Source of the DNA: Faecalibacterium sp. I4-1-79
GTDB lineage: Bacteria > Bacillota > Clostridia > Oscillospirales > Ruminococcaceae
Reading direction: 5' to 3'
NCBI RefSeq assembly: GCF_023347235.1
Contig: NZ_CP094467.1
Location: 1,612,001-1,676,000, forward strand
DNA length: 64,000 nucleotides
A program made the translations under genes and the position numbers. Positions 40,477 through 49,818 of the stretch are shown piece by piece (positions within the stretch are counted from its first letter, which is position 1; every line of letters starts with the position of its first letter). Under the pieces are notes generated by a model that saw only the letters and a program-made list of their open reading frames with translations, was not told the origin of the DNA and searched no databases.

Positions 40477-40491
40477 AGGAGTGAAAGCAAC

Positions 40492-41535
40492 GTGAATATC
40501 GACAAAATCGTTGAGGTCAATATCCAGATTTCTGAGGCGATGTCCATCGATGGCGGCTACGATACCATTCTTATCATGGGCCCGCTGCCGAAAACGCCCG
40601 GTGGTCGTGTTACGCCTGATGTGGCGGGCTATGCCAGTCTGCAGGACCTCAAAGGGGCCGGCTTTACGTCTGATGATCCTGTGTACATCGCGGCCAGCAA
40701 GGTGTTTGGCCAGTCGCCGAAGCCGCCTGCAGTCATGATTGCGGTGCAGAAGTTGTCCAGCGGTTCCACCGAAAAGGTGGATGTGACCCTTGACCGGGCC
40801 ATTGGTATGCCGGGCTGGTACTGCATCTGCCCGGCGGGCATCAAGGAGGACTTTTACCAGAGCATCGCGGACTGGACAGAAGCAAATGAAAAACTCTGCG
40901 TCTGCGAAACTACTGGTATTTCGTCCTCTCCGGTATCGGATGCTATGCTGCGCACCGCAGTGATTCATGCGACCGCAGAGAATGACTGTGTGAACTGCGC
41001 CTACGCTGCCCGGTTCCTTTCCTATGACCCGGGCAGTGAGCAGTGGTGCTTCAAGTCGCTTTCCATGGTGTCTGCGCAGGGTCTGTCAACTACGGATATT
41101 GCAAGCCTGGAAGCACGCAATATTTCGTACTATACGACCGTTGGCAGCAAGGCCATGGTGCAGGGCGGCAAGGTGAGCGGCGGCGAATGGATTGACACCA
41201 TCCGCTTCCGTGACTGGCTGAAGACCGAGATTCAGTCCAAGGTGCTGAACCTGCTCCTAGGACTGCCCAAGGTGCCCTACACCGACCAGGGCATCGCGCT
41301 GGTACAGAATGCTGTTATTGATGCCCTGGAAGAGGGCGTGCGTGCTGGTGGCATTGTGCAGGATGCTTCCTCTGATGATGGAGAAGCATCCCGCGCCTAT
41401 ACCGTCACGGTGCCGCGTGCAGCCGACCTGGATGCCGCAACCCGCAAGAGCCGCCGCCTTACCGGTGTGACGTGGACTGCGCAGCTGGCGGGCGCACTGA
41501 TCGCCGCAAAAATTGGCGGCACACTGAATTACTGA
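40492..41535 (+). CDS. tail sheath protein (DUF3383)
   Basis: A 347-aa protein with GTG start. DTILIMGPLPKTPGGRVTPD, ASKVFGQSPKPPAVMIAVQK, and the C-terminal AYTVTVPRAADLDAATRKSR with LTGVTWTAQLAGALIAAKIG match DUF3383 contractile sheath proteins. Shows that the phage is a myovirus. Confidence 0.9.
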   Translation: MNIDKIVEVNIQISEAMSIDGGYDTILIMGPLPKTPGGRVTPDVAGYASLQDLKGAGFTSDDPVYIAASKVFGQSPKPPAVMIAVQKLSSGSTEKVDVTLDRAIGMPGWYCICPAGIKEDFYQSIADWTEANEKLCVCETTGISSSPVSDAMLRTAVIHATAENDCVNCAYAARFLSYDPGSEQWCFKSLSMVSAQGLSTTDIASLEARNISYYTTVGSKAMVQGGKVSGGEWIDTIRFRDWLKTEIQSKVLNLLLGLPKVPYTDQGIALVQNAVIDALEEGVRAGGIVQDASSDDGEASRAYTVTVPRAADLDAATRKSRRLTGVTWTAQLAGALIAAKIGGTLNY

Positions 41536-41552
41536 GAAAGGAGCACCGCTAA

Positions 41553-41978
41553 ATGCGTGGAGATGTAACTGTCTATTCCCCGAAAAACGTTTTATGCACT
41601 ATGGGCATTCATATCGCATCGGGCTTTACGGAAGATGGTTTTATCACCATCACTCCGCAGGGCGATGGTGTGACAGATGAAGCCGGCGCAGATGGCGAAG
41701 TGGTCATTTCGATTCCGGATGATCCTCGCTACGAAATCAAGCTGGTCCTGCAGTACGGTTCCAAAACAAACAACTGGCTGCTGAAGCAGTACAACAATAA
41801 CAAACAGACCCCGGGCAACGGCCTTTTCAATATGCAGGTCAAGGATCTGGGCTCTAACCCGGACTTCACAGCGTCCAAGGCATGGGTTTCCAAGCCTGCC
41901 CCGTGCGCTTACGGTAAGACCGGCCAGAGTCAGGAGTGGACACTGCGGGCTGTTGGCAAGATGGAACCGAAGAACTGA
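41553..41978 (+). CDS. tail tube protein (DUF3277)
   Basis: A 141-aa protein: DGFITITPQGDGVTDEAGAD, GEVVISIPDDPRYEIKLVLQ and GSNPDFTASKAWVSKPAPCA match DUF3277 tail tubes that always follow DUF3383 sheaths. AAAGGAG precedes the ATG. Confidence 0.9.
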   Translation: MRGDVTVYSPKNVLCTMGIHIASGFTEDGFITITPQGDGVTDEAGADGEVVISIPDDPRYEIKLVLQYGSKTNNWLLKQYNNNKQTPGNGLFNMQVKDLGSNPDFTASKAWVSKPAPCAYGKTGQSQEWTLRAVGKMEPKN

Positions 41979-41994
41979 AAGGAGAAAACCTGAT

Positions 41995-42510
41995 ATGAAA
42001 ATGAAACGCATGGAGATGCGCGACATCACGGTTGGCGAATACCAGTTCAAGGTTCGTCCATTCGGTGCCAAGGATGCCACCTACATTTTTGGCGATGTTG
42101 CATCTATCATCCTGCCGATTCTGGGCACCGTGTCGGTTGCTAGCGACGATAAGGATGCTGTCAACATGGAAATGTTTGACGGGATGGACATGGACAAAGA
42201 CTCGCTGGTCAAGGCGCTTGCCCGCATCAATGGCAACGCATTGAGCAAACTGGTGAGTGAGCTCCTGCTGGATCACAGCAACATCCGCATTTTGGATCCT
42301 GAGAAAAACACTTATGAGGTCATGGGCGAGGATGATTTTGATGAAATTTTCTGCCAGTACCTCGCCGGAATGCTCAATCTTTGTGCTGAGGTCATTCGCT
42401 TAAACTTCAGCGGTTTTTTCAAAGATGCGAGCACCCTCTTTGGAGGCCTTATCAAAGTGCGCCGGGCGGGCAGCTCGAACAGTACGGAGAGTTCGACAAC
42501 GACAGAGTAA
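41995..42510 (+). CDS. tail assembly chaperone, short (G) form
   Basis: A 171-aa protein starting MKMKRMEMRDITVGEYQFKV. Mostly helical, between tube and tape measure where chaperones sit. Its last 30 residues are low-complexity (SSNSTESSTTTE), typical of a frame read past a programmed slip. U UUU UUC lies at 42414-42420 in the right phase for a -1 shift. Confidence 0.8.
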   Translation: MKMKRMEMRDITVGEYQFKVRPFGAKDATYIFGDVASIILPILGTVSVASDDKDAVNMEMFDGMDMDKDSLVKALARINGNALSKLVSELLLDHSNIRILDPEKNTYEVMGEDDFDEIFCQYLAGMLNLCAEVIRLNFSGFFKDASTLFGGLIKVRRAGSSNSTESSTTTE

Positions 42511-42680
42511 CGAACCTTGAATGGATTATGTATACCCTGATTCGTGAGCGGGTGGCTTCGATGTACGAACTGACCTATGTTTATAATCTGGATGAAATGC
42601 TAAAACTCTACGACCTGATTATGATGCAGCGGGACATTGAGTACGCCAAAAGCCAAGAGGACAGAAGGGGGGATACATAA
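42414..42680 (+). CDS. tail assembly chaperone T domain, made by -1 frameshift
   Basis: Open frame with no own ribosome site that continues to a TAA at 42678-42680. From the slippery T-TTT-TTC the -1 frame reads on to GEFDNDRVTNLEWIMYTLIR, ERVASMYELTYVYNLDEMLK and YDLIMMQRDIEYAKSQEDR, a compact helical domain of the kind that recruits the tape measure. The full GT product would span 41995-42680. Confidence 0.7.
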   Translation, partial: FFQRCEHPLWRPYQSAPGGQLEQYGEFDNDRVTNLEWIMYTLIRERVASMYELTYVYNLDEMLKLYDLIMMQRDIEYAKSQEDRRGDT

Positions 42681-44615
42681 GTGGCGGCGAAGGAAACTGT
42701 AATCGGAAAGTTCGTCAATCAAATTCTGTTCAAGGTCGATAAAAGCTCTGTTGATGACGCAAAAAGCGCTATCAGCGAAGTAAAAGGCTTTGCAGCTAAA
42801 GCACTTGGCGCAATCGGCATCGGCTTTTCCTTTACTAAGCTTGCTAGTCTTGCAGAGGAATTTGGCAGTATCAACGATACCATCCGCGGGGCAACCCGCG
42901 AGATGGGAGACCAAGCGGATATCCAGCAGAAGATTCTGAAAGGGGCTCAGGATTGCCGTGAAGAATACGGGGTCATGGCCGGAGATGTGACAAAGCTGGT
43001 GCAGCTGAACAGTAAGCTGTTCCCAGTTGATGATGCTGTGAAGTTTGTTTCGCTTGTCGAAAAGCTGGAAAAAGGCTCCGGCAGAGAAGCAAATCTTGAC
43101 AACACCATGAGTGTACTGCAAAAGGCTATATCTTCGGGCAAGCTGGACAAATCTGGCTTTTCCAACTTAAAAACGGCTGCCCCAGAGGTGGTGAAAGCCA
43201 TTTCGTCTGCAATGGGAGTGTCCGAAAAGCAACTCCAAAATCTGGCAGAGAGCGGAAAACTTTCCGCAAAGCAACTGAAAGAAGCGTTCTTTGCGGCGGA
43301 AAGCGACATTCAAAAGAACTTTGATGAACTCGGTTTCGGCATCGGGGACGCTCTTACTTATGTCAGAAATCAGTGGGGGCTTTGGCTTGCAGGCGCAGAT
43401 GACATGCTTGGCATTACAACCAGTATTGGCAAAACAATAAAAACCATAAGCGATTTCCTGATAGGAAAAGCACAACGGCTGACTTCGTGGCTGAAAAATA
43501 TTGCCGAGAAACTTGGCGGCGTGGAACAGCTGCTGAAGCTGATCGTGATGGTCGCAACGGCTCTATTCCTTGCCACCAATGGAAGCAAGATTCTGTCTTT
43601 TTTGGCAGGCGCGGTGAAACTCCTGCAAGGATTTAATCTGCAAACTGCCCTTGCGGCCGCAAAATGGCTTTTGCTGTTCCTTGTGCTGGAAGATGTTTTC
43701 ACCTTCCTGCAAGGCGGCGACAGCGTCTTTGGCCGGCTCCTGAGCGAAGCTGGTGTTGACGTTGATGCATTGCGAGAGAAAATCAGCGCATTCTTTGAGG
43801 GAGCAAAGCAATTTGGCCGAGATGCTCTTGATTCACTGGGTCAGTTCTGGGAGGAGCACAAAGGCACGATTCTAGTTGTCTTGCAAGCCCTGTGGCAAGG
43901 ACTGGTTGACCTGACCGCAGACATCATCACGCTGGGCGGGCACCTGTTTGATCTTCTGGCTGGCTTGATTACAGGCTTTCAGACCGGTGATTGGACGCAA
44001 TTCCTGACCGGCTGCAAGGAACTGTGGCAGGATTTTCTTGACATCCTGAATGGCCTGGGACGGGCTGCTTTTGGCGAAACCTGGGAACCGCTGAAAGAAA
44101 GCGCACAGGCAATCTGGGATTGGCTGAAGGGATTCTTTGACTGGTTCGGCGATAAAATCACCTGGGCCAAGAACCTGTGGAACGGCGTGAAGAATTTCTT
44201 TACCGGCGGAAACGACGATGGCTCCGATGATTCTGATGGAGGGGACGGTTCTGACAAGAACCCGTCTGGCTTTAGCGGTATGGGAGGCGGGAAGCCCTCT
44301 GGCGGCAGCGGCCGCACAAGCAGTGGAAATTCGCCGACAGGGGTGCAGACTTCTTCTGGGAGTACTGCTGCAAGCAGAAACGCCGCCAGCGCGTTTATTT
44401 CGGGAGGAAGGCCGGTGTCTACAACAACGGCATCACAGCGGCCGATTGCTCAAACCACGAACACCAAAAACATCACTGTAAAACAGGAAAACCGACAAAG
44501 CTACACGTTCCAAGTGTCTGATCGCAATGCCGCATCCAAACTGCAGTCTACCGTGAGTTCGCAGTCCTCGCAATCTACGAAAGATTTGGCGCATGCGCTT
44601 AATTACGGGAGGTGA
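42681..44615 (+). CDS. tape measure protein
   Basis: A 644-aa protein with GTG start directly after the chaperone. Helical N-terminus (AKSAISEVKGFAAKALGAIG), hydrophobic segments at about residues 285-340 (LLKLIVMVATALFLATNGSK, AAKWLLLFLVLEDVFTFLQG), tryptophan-rich repeats near 480-510 and a Gly/Ser linker near the end. Short for a tape measure, implying a short tail tube, or a truncated form with separate lysis domains absent. Confidence 0.85.
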   Translation: MAAKETVIGKFVNQILFKVDKSSVDDAKSAISEVKGFAAKALGAIGIGFSFTKLASLAEEFGSINDTIRGATREMGDQADIQQKILKGAQDCREEYGVMAGDVTKLVQLNSKLFPVDDAVKFVSLVEKLEKGSGREANLDNTMSVLQKAISSGKLDKSGFSNLKTAAPEVVKAISSAMGVSEKQLQNLAESGKLSAKQLKEAFFAAESDIQKNFDELGFGIGDALTYVRNQWGLWLAGADDMLGITTSIGKTIKTISDFLIGKAQRLTSWLKNIAEKLGGVEQLLKLIVMVATALFLATNGSKILSFLAGAVKLLQGFNLQTALAAAKWLLLFLVLEDVFTFLQGGDSVFGRLLSEAGVDVDALREKISAFFEGAKQFGRDALDSLGQFWEEHKGTILVVLQALWQGLVDLTADIITLGGHLFDLLAGLITGFQTGDWTQFLTGCKELWQDFLDILNGLGRAAFGETWEPLKESAQAIWDWLKGFFDWFGDKITWAKNLWNGVKNFFTGGNDDGSDDSDGGDGSDKNPSGFSGMGGGKPSGGSGRTSSGNSPTGVQTSSGSTAASRNAASAFISGGRPVSTTTASQRPIAQTTNTKNITVKQENRQSYTFQVSDRNAASKLQSTVSSQSSQSTKDLAHALNYGR

Positions 44616-44621
44616 TGCCTG

Positions 44622-45185
44622 ATGGAAGCGACACAGCCCGCTCGACTTGGAGATTTTGAGTTTGACGCTATCATCAAACGCCCGGAAACATTGTCCAGCA
44701 AGATCCCGGGCTATGCAACGGAAGAAGGATATAGCGCCAGTGACCACATCTGTCTGGAAGCGGTGACGCTTGATGTCACAGCTGTGATTTCTAACGCGCC
44801 GATTACATGGGCGGACCGGCACCCGGCATCATCGAGCCGGGTGCAAAGCGCAGTAGAAGAACTGCGTCAGCTGTGGGAAAAAAGAATGCCAATGACCTTT
44901 ACGGCCGGAGGCGATAGCTATGAGAACGTCTGCATCGAAAGTGTGACGTTCCCCAAAGAGGAAAGCAACAGCGAGCGTATTGAACTGAAGTTGAAGCAGG
45001 TGTCTATCAATTCGACAGAAACTGCCAATATCAGCATAAAGTATGCTCGAGGGGGAACGTCTAAAAAGAATACTGGCGCGAGCCAGAAGAGCACCTCCAC
45101 AGCAAAATCTTCCGATAGCGGAAAATCTTCTTCCCGCAGCAGCATTCTTTGTTCTGGGGCAAAAGCCATTGGATTGTTTAAGTGA
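44622..45185 (+). CDS. baseplate protein (Dit-like or LysM-adaptor type)
   Basis: A 187-aa protein; beta-rich N-terminus (FEFDAIIKRPETLSSKIPGY, HICLEAVTLDVTAVISNA), with Ser/Lys-rich C-terminal linker. Position after the tape measure is that of the tail-baseplate connector; family assignment tentative. Confidence 0.65.
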   Translation: MEATQPARLGDFEFDAIIKRPETLSSKIPGYATEEGYSASDHICLEAVTLDVTAVISNAPITWADRHPASSSRVQSAVEELRQLWEKRMPMTFTAGGDSYENVCIESVTFPKEESNSERIELKLKQVSINSTETANISIKYARGGTSKKNTGASQKSTSTAKSSDSGKSSSRSSILCSGAKAIGLFK

Positions 45186-45192
45186 GGTATAG

Positions 45193-45525
45193 ATGATGGA
45201 TTTGGAATACTATGAGATCTCTGTACCAGACCGAAACGATTCCATTATGCGCGTGAACCTTGACGAAGTATATTACAATCTTCGGCTAACATGGAACGCA
45301 TACGGCGGTTTTTGGATGCTTAGCATCTACGATGCAGAAATGAATATTATCCTCGGCATGGCGAGGCTCGTGCCGGGGACAATTTGGAATTTCTACTATC
45401 AAACCCAAGGAGGCCCGCCGGGCGTCCTTGGCGTTGAAACGGAGCAGGAAACAATTGGCCGCAACGATTTTGTAGACGGAAAGGCGAAACTGCTATACCT
45501 TCCTGCAAGACAGCTTGGAGTGTGA
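45193..45525 (+). CDS. baseplate plug-like protein
   Basis: A 110-aa protein: LDEVYYNLRLTWNAYGGFWM, LSIYDAEMNIILGMARLVPG and YYLPARQLGV-like ending are typical of small DUF6983-type plug proteins in myovirus baseplates. Low GC compared with head genes. Confidence 0.7.
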   Translation: MMDLEYYEISVPDRNDSIMRVNLDEVYYNLRLTWNAYGGFWMLSIYDAEMNIILGMARLVPGTIWNFYYQTQGGPPGVLGVETEQETIGRNDFVDGKAKLLYLPARQLGV

Positions 45526-45528
45526 CAG

Positions 45529-46425
45529 ATGGATATCTGGAATAGACAGTACCGAGTAAGAATTGGGAAAAATAATTCTGTCGGTCGTGAAATCGGAAAA
45601 CCCAACGAAAAAACGAAGAGGGCTATCCGATGTTCCTTTTCCTGTGAAATTGGTGATAGTTCAAGTTCTAATACGGGGAAAATCACACTTTGGAATCTGG
45701 CAGATGAAACCTTGCGCCTTTTGGAGCAGGAAGATTGCCTGATTGAGCTGCGCGCTGGATATGGTGATGACCTGCCCGTTATTATGGGCGGTTCTTTGAC
45801 GTGCTTTGAAACGGAAACAAACGGAGCGGACCGGCAGACCACAATTGAGTTTGTGGACAGCTTTACATCCGCACGAGATACAACGGTGAGCCTGAGTTAT
45901 TCGGGCGTTGTGAACGGAGAAAAAATCGTCAGGGATGTTGCCCAGGAAATGGGATGTGAAGTCAAACTTTCCCCCAAGGCCAAAATGATCGACTTTAAGA
46001 ATTTTGCTTTTGTTGGCACAGGAAAGACGCTTATCGGGCGGCTGTGCGACAGAAGCAAACTTCGCTGGAGTGTTCAGAATGGTATTATTCAGATATGCGC
46101 ACTGGATGAACCGCTAACGATGGCGGCTTATGTCCTTTCGGCCGATTCCGGCATGATCGGTTCACCGAAGCCTTTCTTTGAATCCGCATCGACCAGCAGC
46201 AAATCTTCAACGAGTAAGAACGCGAGTTCCAATACGACCAAAAGAAAGGCCAAGAAAGGCATTGAGGTTACGTATTGCCTGAATGGCCATATTCAGATTG
46301 ACGATTATGTGAAAGTAGAATCCCGAGAGGATAAGGGAAACTACCGGGCGTCAAAAATCAGGTTCATTGGCGATACGGAGGGCGACGATTGGCAATGCGT
46401 TGGGCAATTTGTGGAGGTGAAATAG
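45529..46425 (+). CDS. baseplate hub protein
   Basis: A 298-aa protein starting MDIWNRQYRVRIGKNNSVGR. SCEIGDSSSSNTGKITLWNL, ELRAGYGDDLPVIMGG and TTIEFVDSFTSARDTTVSLS match the gp44/gpD-like hubs that surround the spike. A Ser/Lys linker interrupts the C-terminal domain. Confidence 0.82.
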   Translation: MDIWNRQYRVRIGKNNSVGREIGKPNEKTKRAIRCSFSCEIGDSSSSNTGKITLWNLADETLRLLEQEDCLIELRAGYGDDLPVIMGGSLTCFETETNGADRQTTIEFVDSFTSARDTTVSLSYSGVVNGEKIVRDVAQEMGCEVKLSPKAKMIDFKNFAFVGTGKTLIGRLCDRSKLRWSVQNGIIQICALDEPLTMAAYVLSADSGMIGSPKPFFESASTSSKSSTSKNASSNTTKRKAKKGIEVTYCLNGHIQIDDYVKVESREDKGNYRASKIRFIGDTEGDDWQCVGQFVEVK

Positions 46426-46426
46426 C

Positions 46427-47122
46427 GTGGATCAGGACTTCCGCGATGCAGTCGTGAGCATCATCGACCAGTACATGAGGGATAATATCCACACCTCGGC
46501 ACCTGCTAAGGTTGGTAACGTGTCCGAAAATTTCACTGCTGAACTAACGCCGGATTTGAAAGTGACGACCGATGATGATAGGGAAGTACCCTACCCTAAA
46601 ATTTCGGGCACGGCTATCCTGATGCCTACCGGAGCAGGCGGCACAATCGGGTTTGCCTTTCCTGTGCATTCCGGGGATGGATGTGTGGCTATTTTTGGAG
46701 AGGGCGGCTCTGGAACGGATTTGAAGTGGGACTTATCCAACGCAACCTTGCTGCCGGGCTTGCCTGCATCGTCTAGCGAGCAGGTTAAGCGTGCCGGAAG
46801 TGAGGACGCAGCAGTTGTTTTTGCGCCGACCGCGACCATCACGGTCAAGAAAGACTGCATCGAACTGAAAAAGCAAGACACAACCATAACATTGAAAGAC
46901 AGTTCCGTCTTTGTTCAAAGAGGCGGTTCTAACATCGAGGTGACGGATGGCAGTACCAAAATTACCACTCCGTTGCTTGATGTTACCGGCAATACGGAAA
47001 TCAAAGGCAACATTCAGGTGCAAGGAAACGTGAACATTTCTGGCACGCTGGTACTTGGTGGCATCGTAATGAATACGCATACCCATGCTGGCGTACACGG
47101 AAAGACAGGAGGTCCGCAGTAA
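46427..47122 (+). CDS. baseplate spike protein (gpV/Gp138-like)
   Basis: A 231-aa protein with GTG start. OB-like N-terminus (SAPAKVGNVSENFTAELTPD, GAGGTIGFAFPVHSGDGCVA), beta-helix stalk of short repeats (VTGNTEIKGNIQVQGNVNIS) and an HxH tip (NTHTHAGVHG) that usually holds iron. Pierces the cell surface. Confidence 0.87.
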   Translation: MDQDFRDAVVSIIDQYMRDNIHTSAPAKVGNVSENFTAELTPDLKVTTDDDREVPYPKISGTAILMPTGAGGTIGFAFPVHSGDGCVAIFGEGGSGTDLKWDLSNATLLPGLPASSSEQVKRAGSEDAAVVFAPTATITVKKDCIELKKQDTTITLKDSSVFVQRGGSNIEVTDGSTKITTPLLDVTGNTEIKGNIQVQGNVNISGTLVLGGIVMNTHTHAGVHGKTGGPQ

Positions 47123-47502
47123 TGGCATTGAAAGACCTTGCGCTTGCTGCTGATGGTGATTTATACATCAACGAAACCGGCGATTTTGAAATCATCGATG
47201 CCGTTCGGCAGGGTGTGCAAATTCGTCTGCGCTGGATCAAAGGAGAATGGGTGTTCAATACCGCTATGGGCACGCCTTACTTTGAAACAATCCTTGTGAA
47301 GGTTCCGAATCGAGCCTTGATCGAGAAGGCCCTGCGAGACCAAATCCTTGCCGTTGATGGCGTAACAGGGGTGGGCACCATCAACCTTATAAAGGATGCA
47401 AAAACCAGAACGCTCCGAGCGTCTTTTACCGCGACCACCACCGAAGGAGAAATAGAAAGCGAGGTGGAACTGTCCCATGTCGGACTACGGAGTGACGGAT
47501 AA
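47122..47502 (+). CDS. baseplate wedge protein (gp25/DUF2634-like)
   Basis: A 126-aa protein: LALAADGDLYINETGDFEII, RQGVQIRLRWIKGEWVFNTA and GTPYFETILVKVPNRALIEK match W/gp25-type wedge proteins. ATG overlaps the spike gene stop. Confidence 0.85.
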   Translation: MALKDLALAADGDLYINETGDFEIIDAVRQGVQIRLRWIKGEWVFNTAMGTPYFETILVKVPNRALIEKALRDQILAVDGVTGVGTINLIKDAKTRTLRASFTATTTEGEIESEVELSHVGLRSDG

Positions 47503-48991
47503 GGGCTTTCAAATGCGCCGACTGGATGAAATTTACACCGACATCTGCAAAAGGTTCAAGGATGAAGTCGGGGTTGACCCATCGGAAAATCCGCAAAGCG
47601 TGATGAATGTCCTCTTTACGATTTTTGCCGATGCCCCTGCGGAGCTCTGGGAAGCCTTTGCTGCTGCATACCAGCAGCTTTTCCCGAACACTGCACGAGG
47701 GGTAGCCTTGGACAACGTAATGCAGGTTGGCGGCGTAAGCCGTATCGGCCAAGCAAAGACCAAGTATTCCATCTCCTGCACAGGTCAGGAAGGAACGGTA
47801 ATTCCTGTTGGCGCACTGATCCAGTCGAGCAACCGTCCGCAGAGAACATTCCAAGCGGCCAGTGCATCTACGATTTCCAGTTCTAACTGGCGGCGTCTCT
47901 CTATTCGGCCAATTGAGAGCATTTCAGGAGAGTTTACGTTCGATTTTGGCGTTTCCCGCAATGCGACCAGCGGAGAAGTTGGAACGTATGCAGAAAGTTC
48001 CGGCATCACCAAGAAAATGACGGTCACGTCATACAGTGATGCGTACTCCCAGATGCTTGCGGCCATGCAGGGCTTTGAAGCGCTTGCAAAATTCGGGATT
48101 TCGGTTTCGGACGAAGCTGATGAGCAGGGAGAACATTCTATCGTTCTTACGGCGGCAGGTGCATCCGATAGCTTTTCGGCATCGCTTTGCAAGTACATTA
48201 CAGTGACCGAGGTAACAAGCAATATTATGTTTGAAAGCGCCGAATATGGAAGTTTTGTGCTTGCAGATGGCGTTATCACACAAATTGTCACTACGGTCGA
48301 TGGCTGGACATCCTGCACAAACGAGATTCCGCCAATCAAAGGACGGCTCACGCAAACCGATGCCGAGGCCATATCCAGCTATACGAACCGCGTTGCGAGC
48401 CGCGGTACGGGCACCGTTGCAAGCATCGTGTCCCTTCTGTATAGCGATGTGGATGGCGTTACTTTTGCGGCCGGATACGAGAACTACAACGACACGGTGG
48501 ATGCAGCAGGCAGACCACCGCACAGCATCGAAATTGTGGTGCAGGGCGGTAGCGATGAAGATGTGGCAAACATCATCTGGAAAAACAAGGCGGGCGGCAT
48601 CCGAGCGTATGGGAGCCACTACGCCTATGCTACGGATGTCAATGGCAATCGGCAGTATCTGGAATTTACTCGAGTGAATGACGTTTATCTGCTGCTCTCT
48701 GTTACGGTTACGAGTTCTGGCGGGCTGGACGATGATTATGCGGCGAGAATCAAGTCCCTGCTGATGGAAGAAATTCTTTCAGCAGGCACAACAATTCGCC
48801 TGCAAACGTTCATCCGCCCCATCATGGAAAGCGTGTCCGGCGTTGATTATGTCGAAATCCGAGGCTTATTGAGCGAAAAACCGGACATTGAAGGAGTTGC
48901 CGATAATTCTATGCTGACAGGCATTGTCCCGGTTGAAATCAACCAACAGCCGGTTCTTAGCATGAGCGGCATCCGGGTGGTGAAAGCATGA
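47477..48991 (+). CDS. baseplate J-like protein
   Basis: A 504-aa protein: DEIYTDICKRFKDEVGVDPS, SVMNVLFTIFADAPAELWEA, ARGVALDNVMQVGGVSRIGQ and SCTGQEGTVIPVGALIQSSN are the N-terminal hallmark of gpJ wedges; PPHSIEIVVQGGSDEDVANI lies in the middle domain. Links baseplate to fibres. Confidence 0.9.
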   Translation: MSDYGVTDKGFQMRRLDEIYTDICKRFKDEVGVDPSENPQSVMNVLFTIFADAPAELWEAFAAAYQQLFPNTARGVALDNVMQVGGVSRIGQAKTKYSISCTGQEGTVIPVGALIQSSNRPQRTFQAASASTISSSNWRRLSIRPIESISGEFTFDFGVSRNATSGEVGTYAESSGITKKMTVTSYSDAYSQMLAAMQGFEALAKFGISVSDEADEQGEHSIVLTAAGASDSFSASLCKYITVTEVTSNIMFESAEYGSFVLADGVITQIVTTVDGWTSCTNEIPPIKGRLTQTDAEAISSYTNRVASRGTGTVASIVSLLYSDVDGVTFAAGYENYNDTVDAAGRPPHSIEIVVQGGSDEDVANIIWKNKAGGIRAYGSHYAYATDVNGNRQYLEFTRVNDVYLLLSVTVTSSGGLDDDYAARIKSLLMEEILSAGTTIRLQTFIRPIMESVSGVDYVEIRGLLSEKPDIEGVADNSMLTGIVPVEINQQPVLSMSGIRVVKA

Positions 48992-49221
48992 TTGACGCTT
49001 ATAAGGAAATGTATGGCAAACTGCCGATGCAGTTTCAACTGGAGTCTTACGAAGAGAGCAAACTGGGGGACTATATTTGCGATACCGTAGATGATCTGAA
49101 GGATTTACCAGAAGATTGCGAAATGGGAAGCATTGCCAGAATTATAACCCCGCCTGCAATCTATCGAAAGAACTCAGCCGGGAAATGGATTTTGCAGTTT
49201 TCCAGCAAAGGGGTATCCTAA
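48988..49221 (+). CDS. small tail protein, 77 aa
   Basis: Starts MIDAYKEMYGKLPMQFQLES; ATGA overlap with the J-like gene and followed directly by the DUF2612 gene. Acidic; no family recognised. Baseplate accessory by position. Confidence 0.6.
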   Translation: MIDAYKEMYGKLPMQFQLESYEESKLGDYICDTVDDLKDLPEDCEMGSIARIITPPAIYRKNSAGKWILQFSSKGVS

Positions 49222-49802
49222 TGGGCTACGAAGTTCTGAAAGAAACACCTCTCAGCGTTGAAAAAATGTCAAACCTTGATGGCATCATCTGGGCCGTTGC
49301 GCCGGAATATGAAAACGCCTCTCTGTTTCTGGGCGGTCTGGAAAATCTGAACAATTTTGATAGCTGCACAGGTGTTTGGCTTGACCGGCTTGGACAGCTG
49401 GTCTGCTTGACCCGCCAGCAGGCTGGAGCAATGATTGGAAGCCGAGAACTTGCGGATAATGACGATATTTATCGCGTCTGCCTGAAGTATAAGGCTTTTG
49501 TCAATTCCTGCCGCTGTACGCCGGATGAAATCATTGAAGCAACCAAAATCATCTTCGGAGCAACGCAGGTGGTTTATAGTGAACGCCGAGATGTTCCGGC
49601 GACAATCTTCCTTTCGATTTCGGCACCGTTTTCTGATATGGTCATGTCTATTTTGGGAACGCATGACCTTATTGTACGCCCGGCCGGAGTAAAAGTTCGC
49701 GTGGATTGCTCGACCGAGGACGCAGAAACCTTTGGATTTGTGGATCTCAATCCGCGAGTTGCAGGTTTCGGCGAGGGAATGTTTGCACAGTCCATCAATT
49801 AA
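49221..49802 (+). CDS. DUF2612 baseplate/tail-fibre connector
   Basis: A 193-aa protein: GVWLDRLGQLVCLTRQQAGA, DDIYRVCLKYKAFVNSCRCT and PDEIIEATKIIFGATQVVYS match DUF2612 proteins that follow gpJ in Firmicutes myophages. Connects fibre to wedge. Confidence 0.82.
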   Translation: MGYEVLKETPLSVEKMSNLDGIIWAVAPEYENASLFLGGLENLNNFDSCTGVWLDRLGQLVCLTRQQAGAMIGSRELADNDDIYRVCLKYKAFVNSCRCTPDEIIEATKIIFGATQVVYSERRDVPATIFLSISAPFSDMVMSILGTHDLIVRPAGVKVRVDCSTEDAETFGFVDLNPRVAGFGEGMFAQSIN

Positions 49803-49818
49803 CTGGGGGTGATTTATT

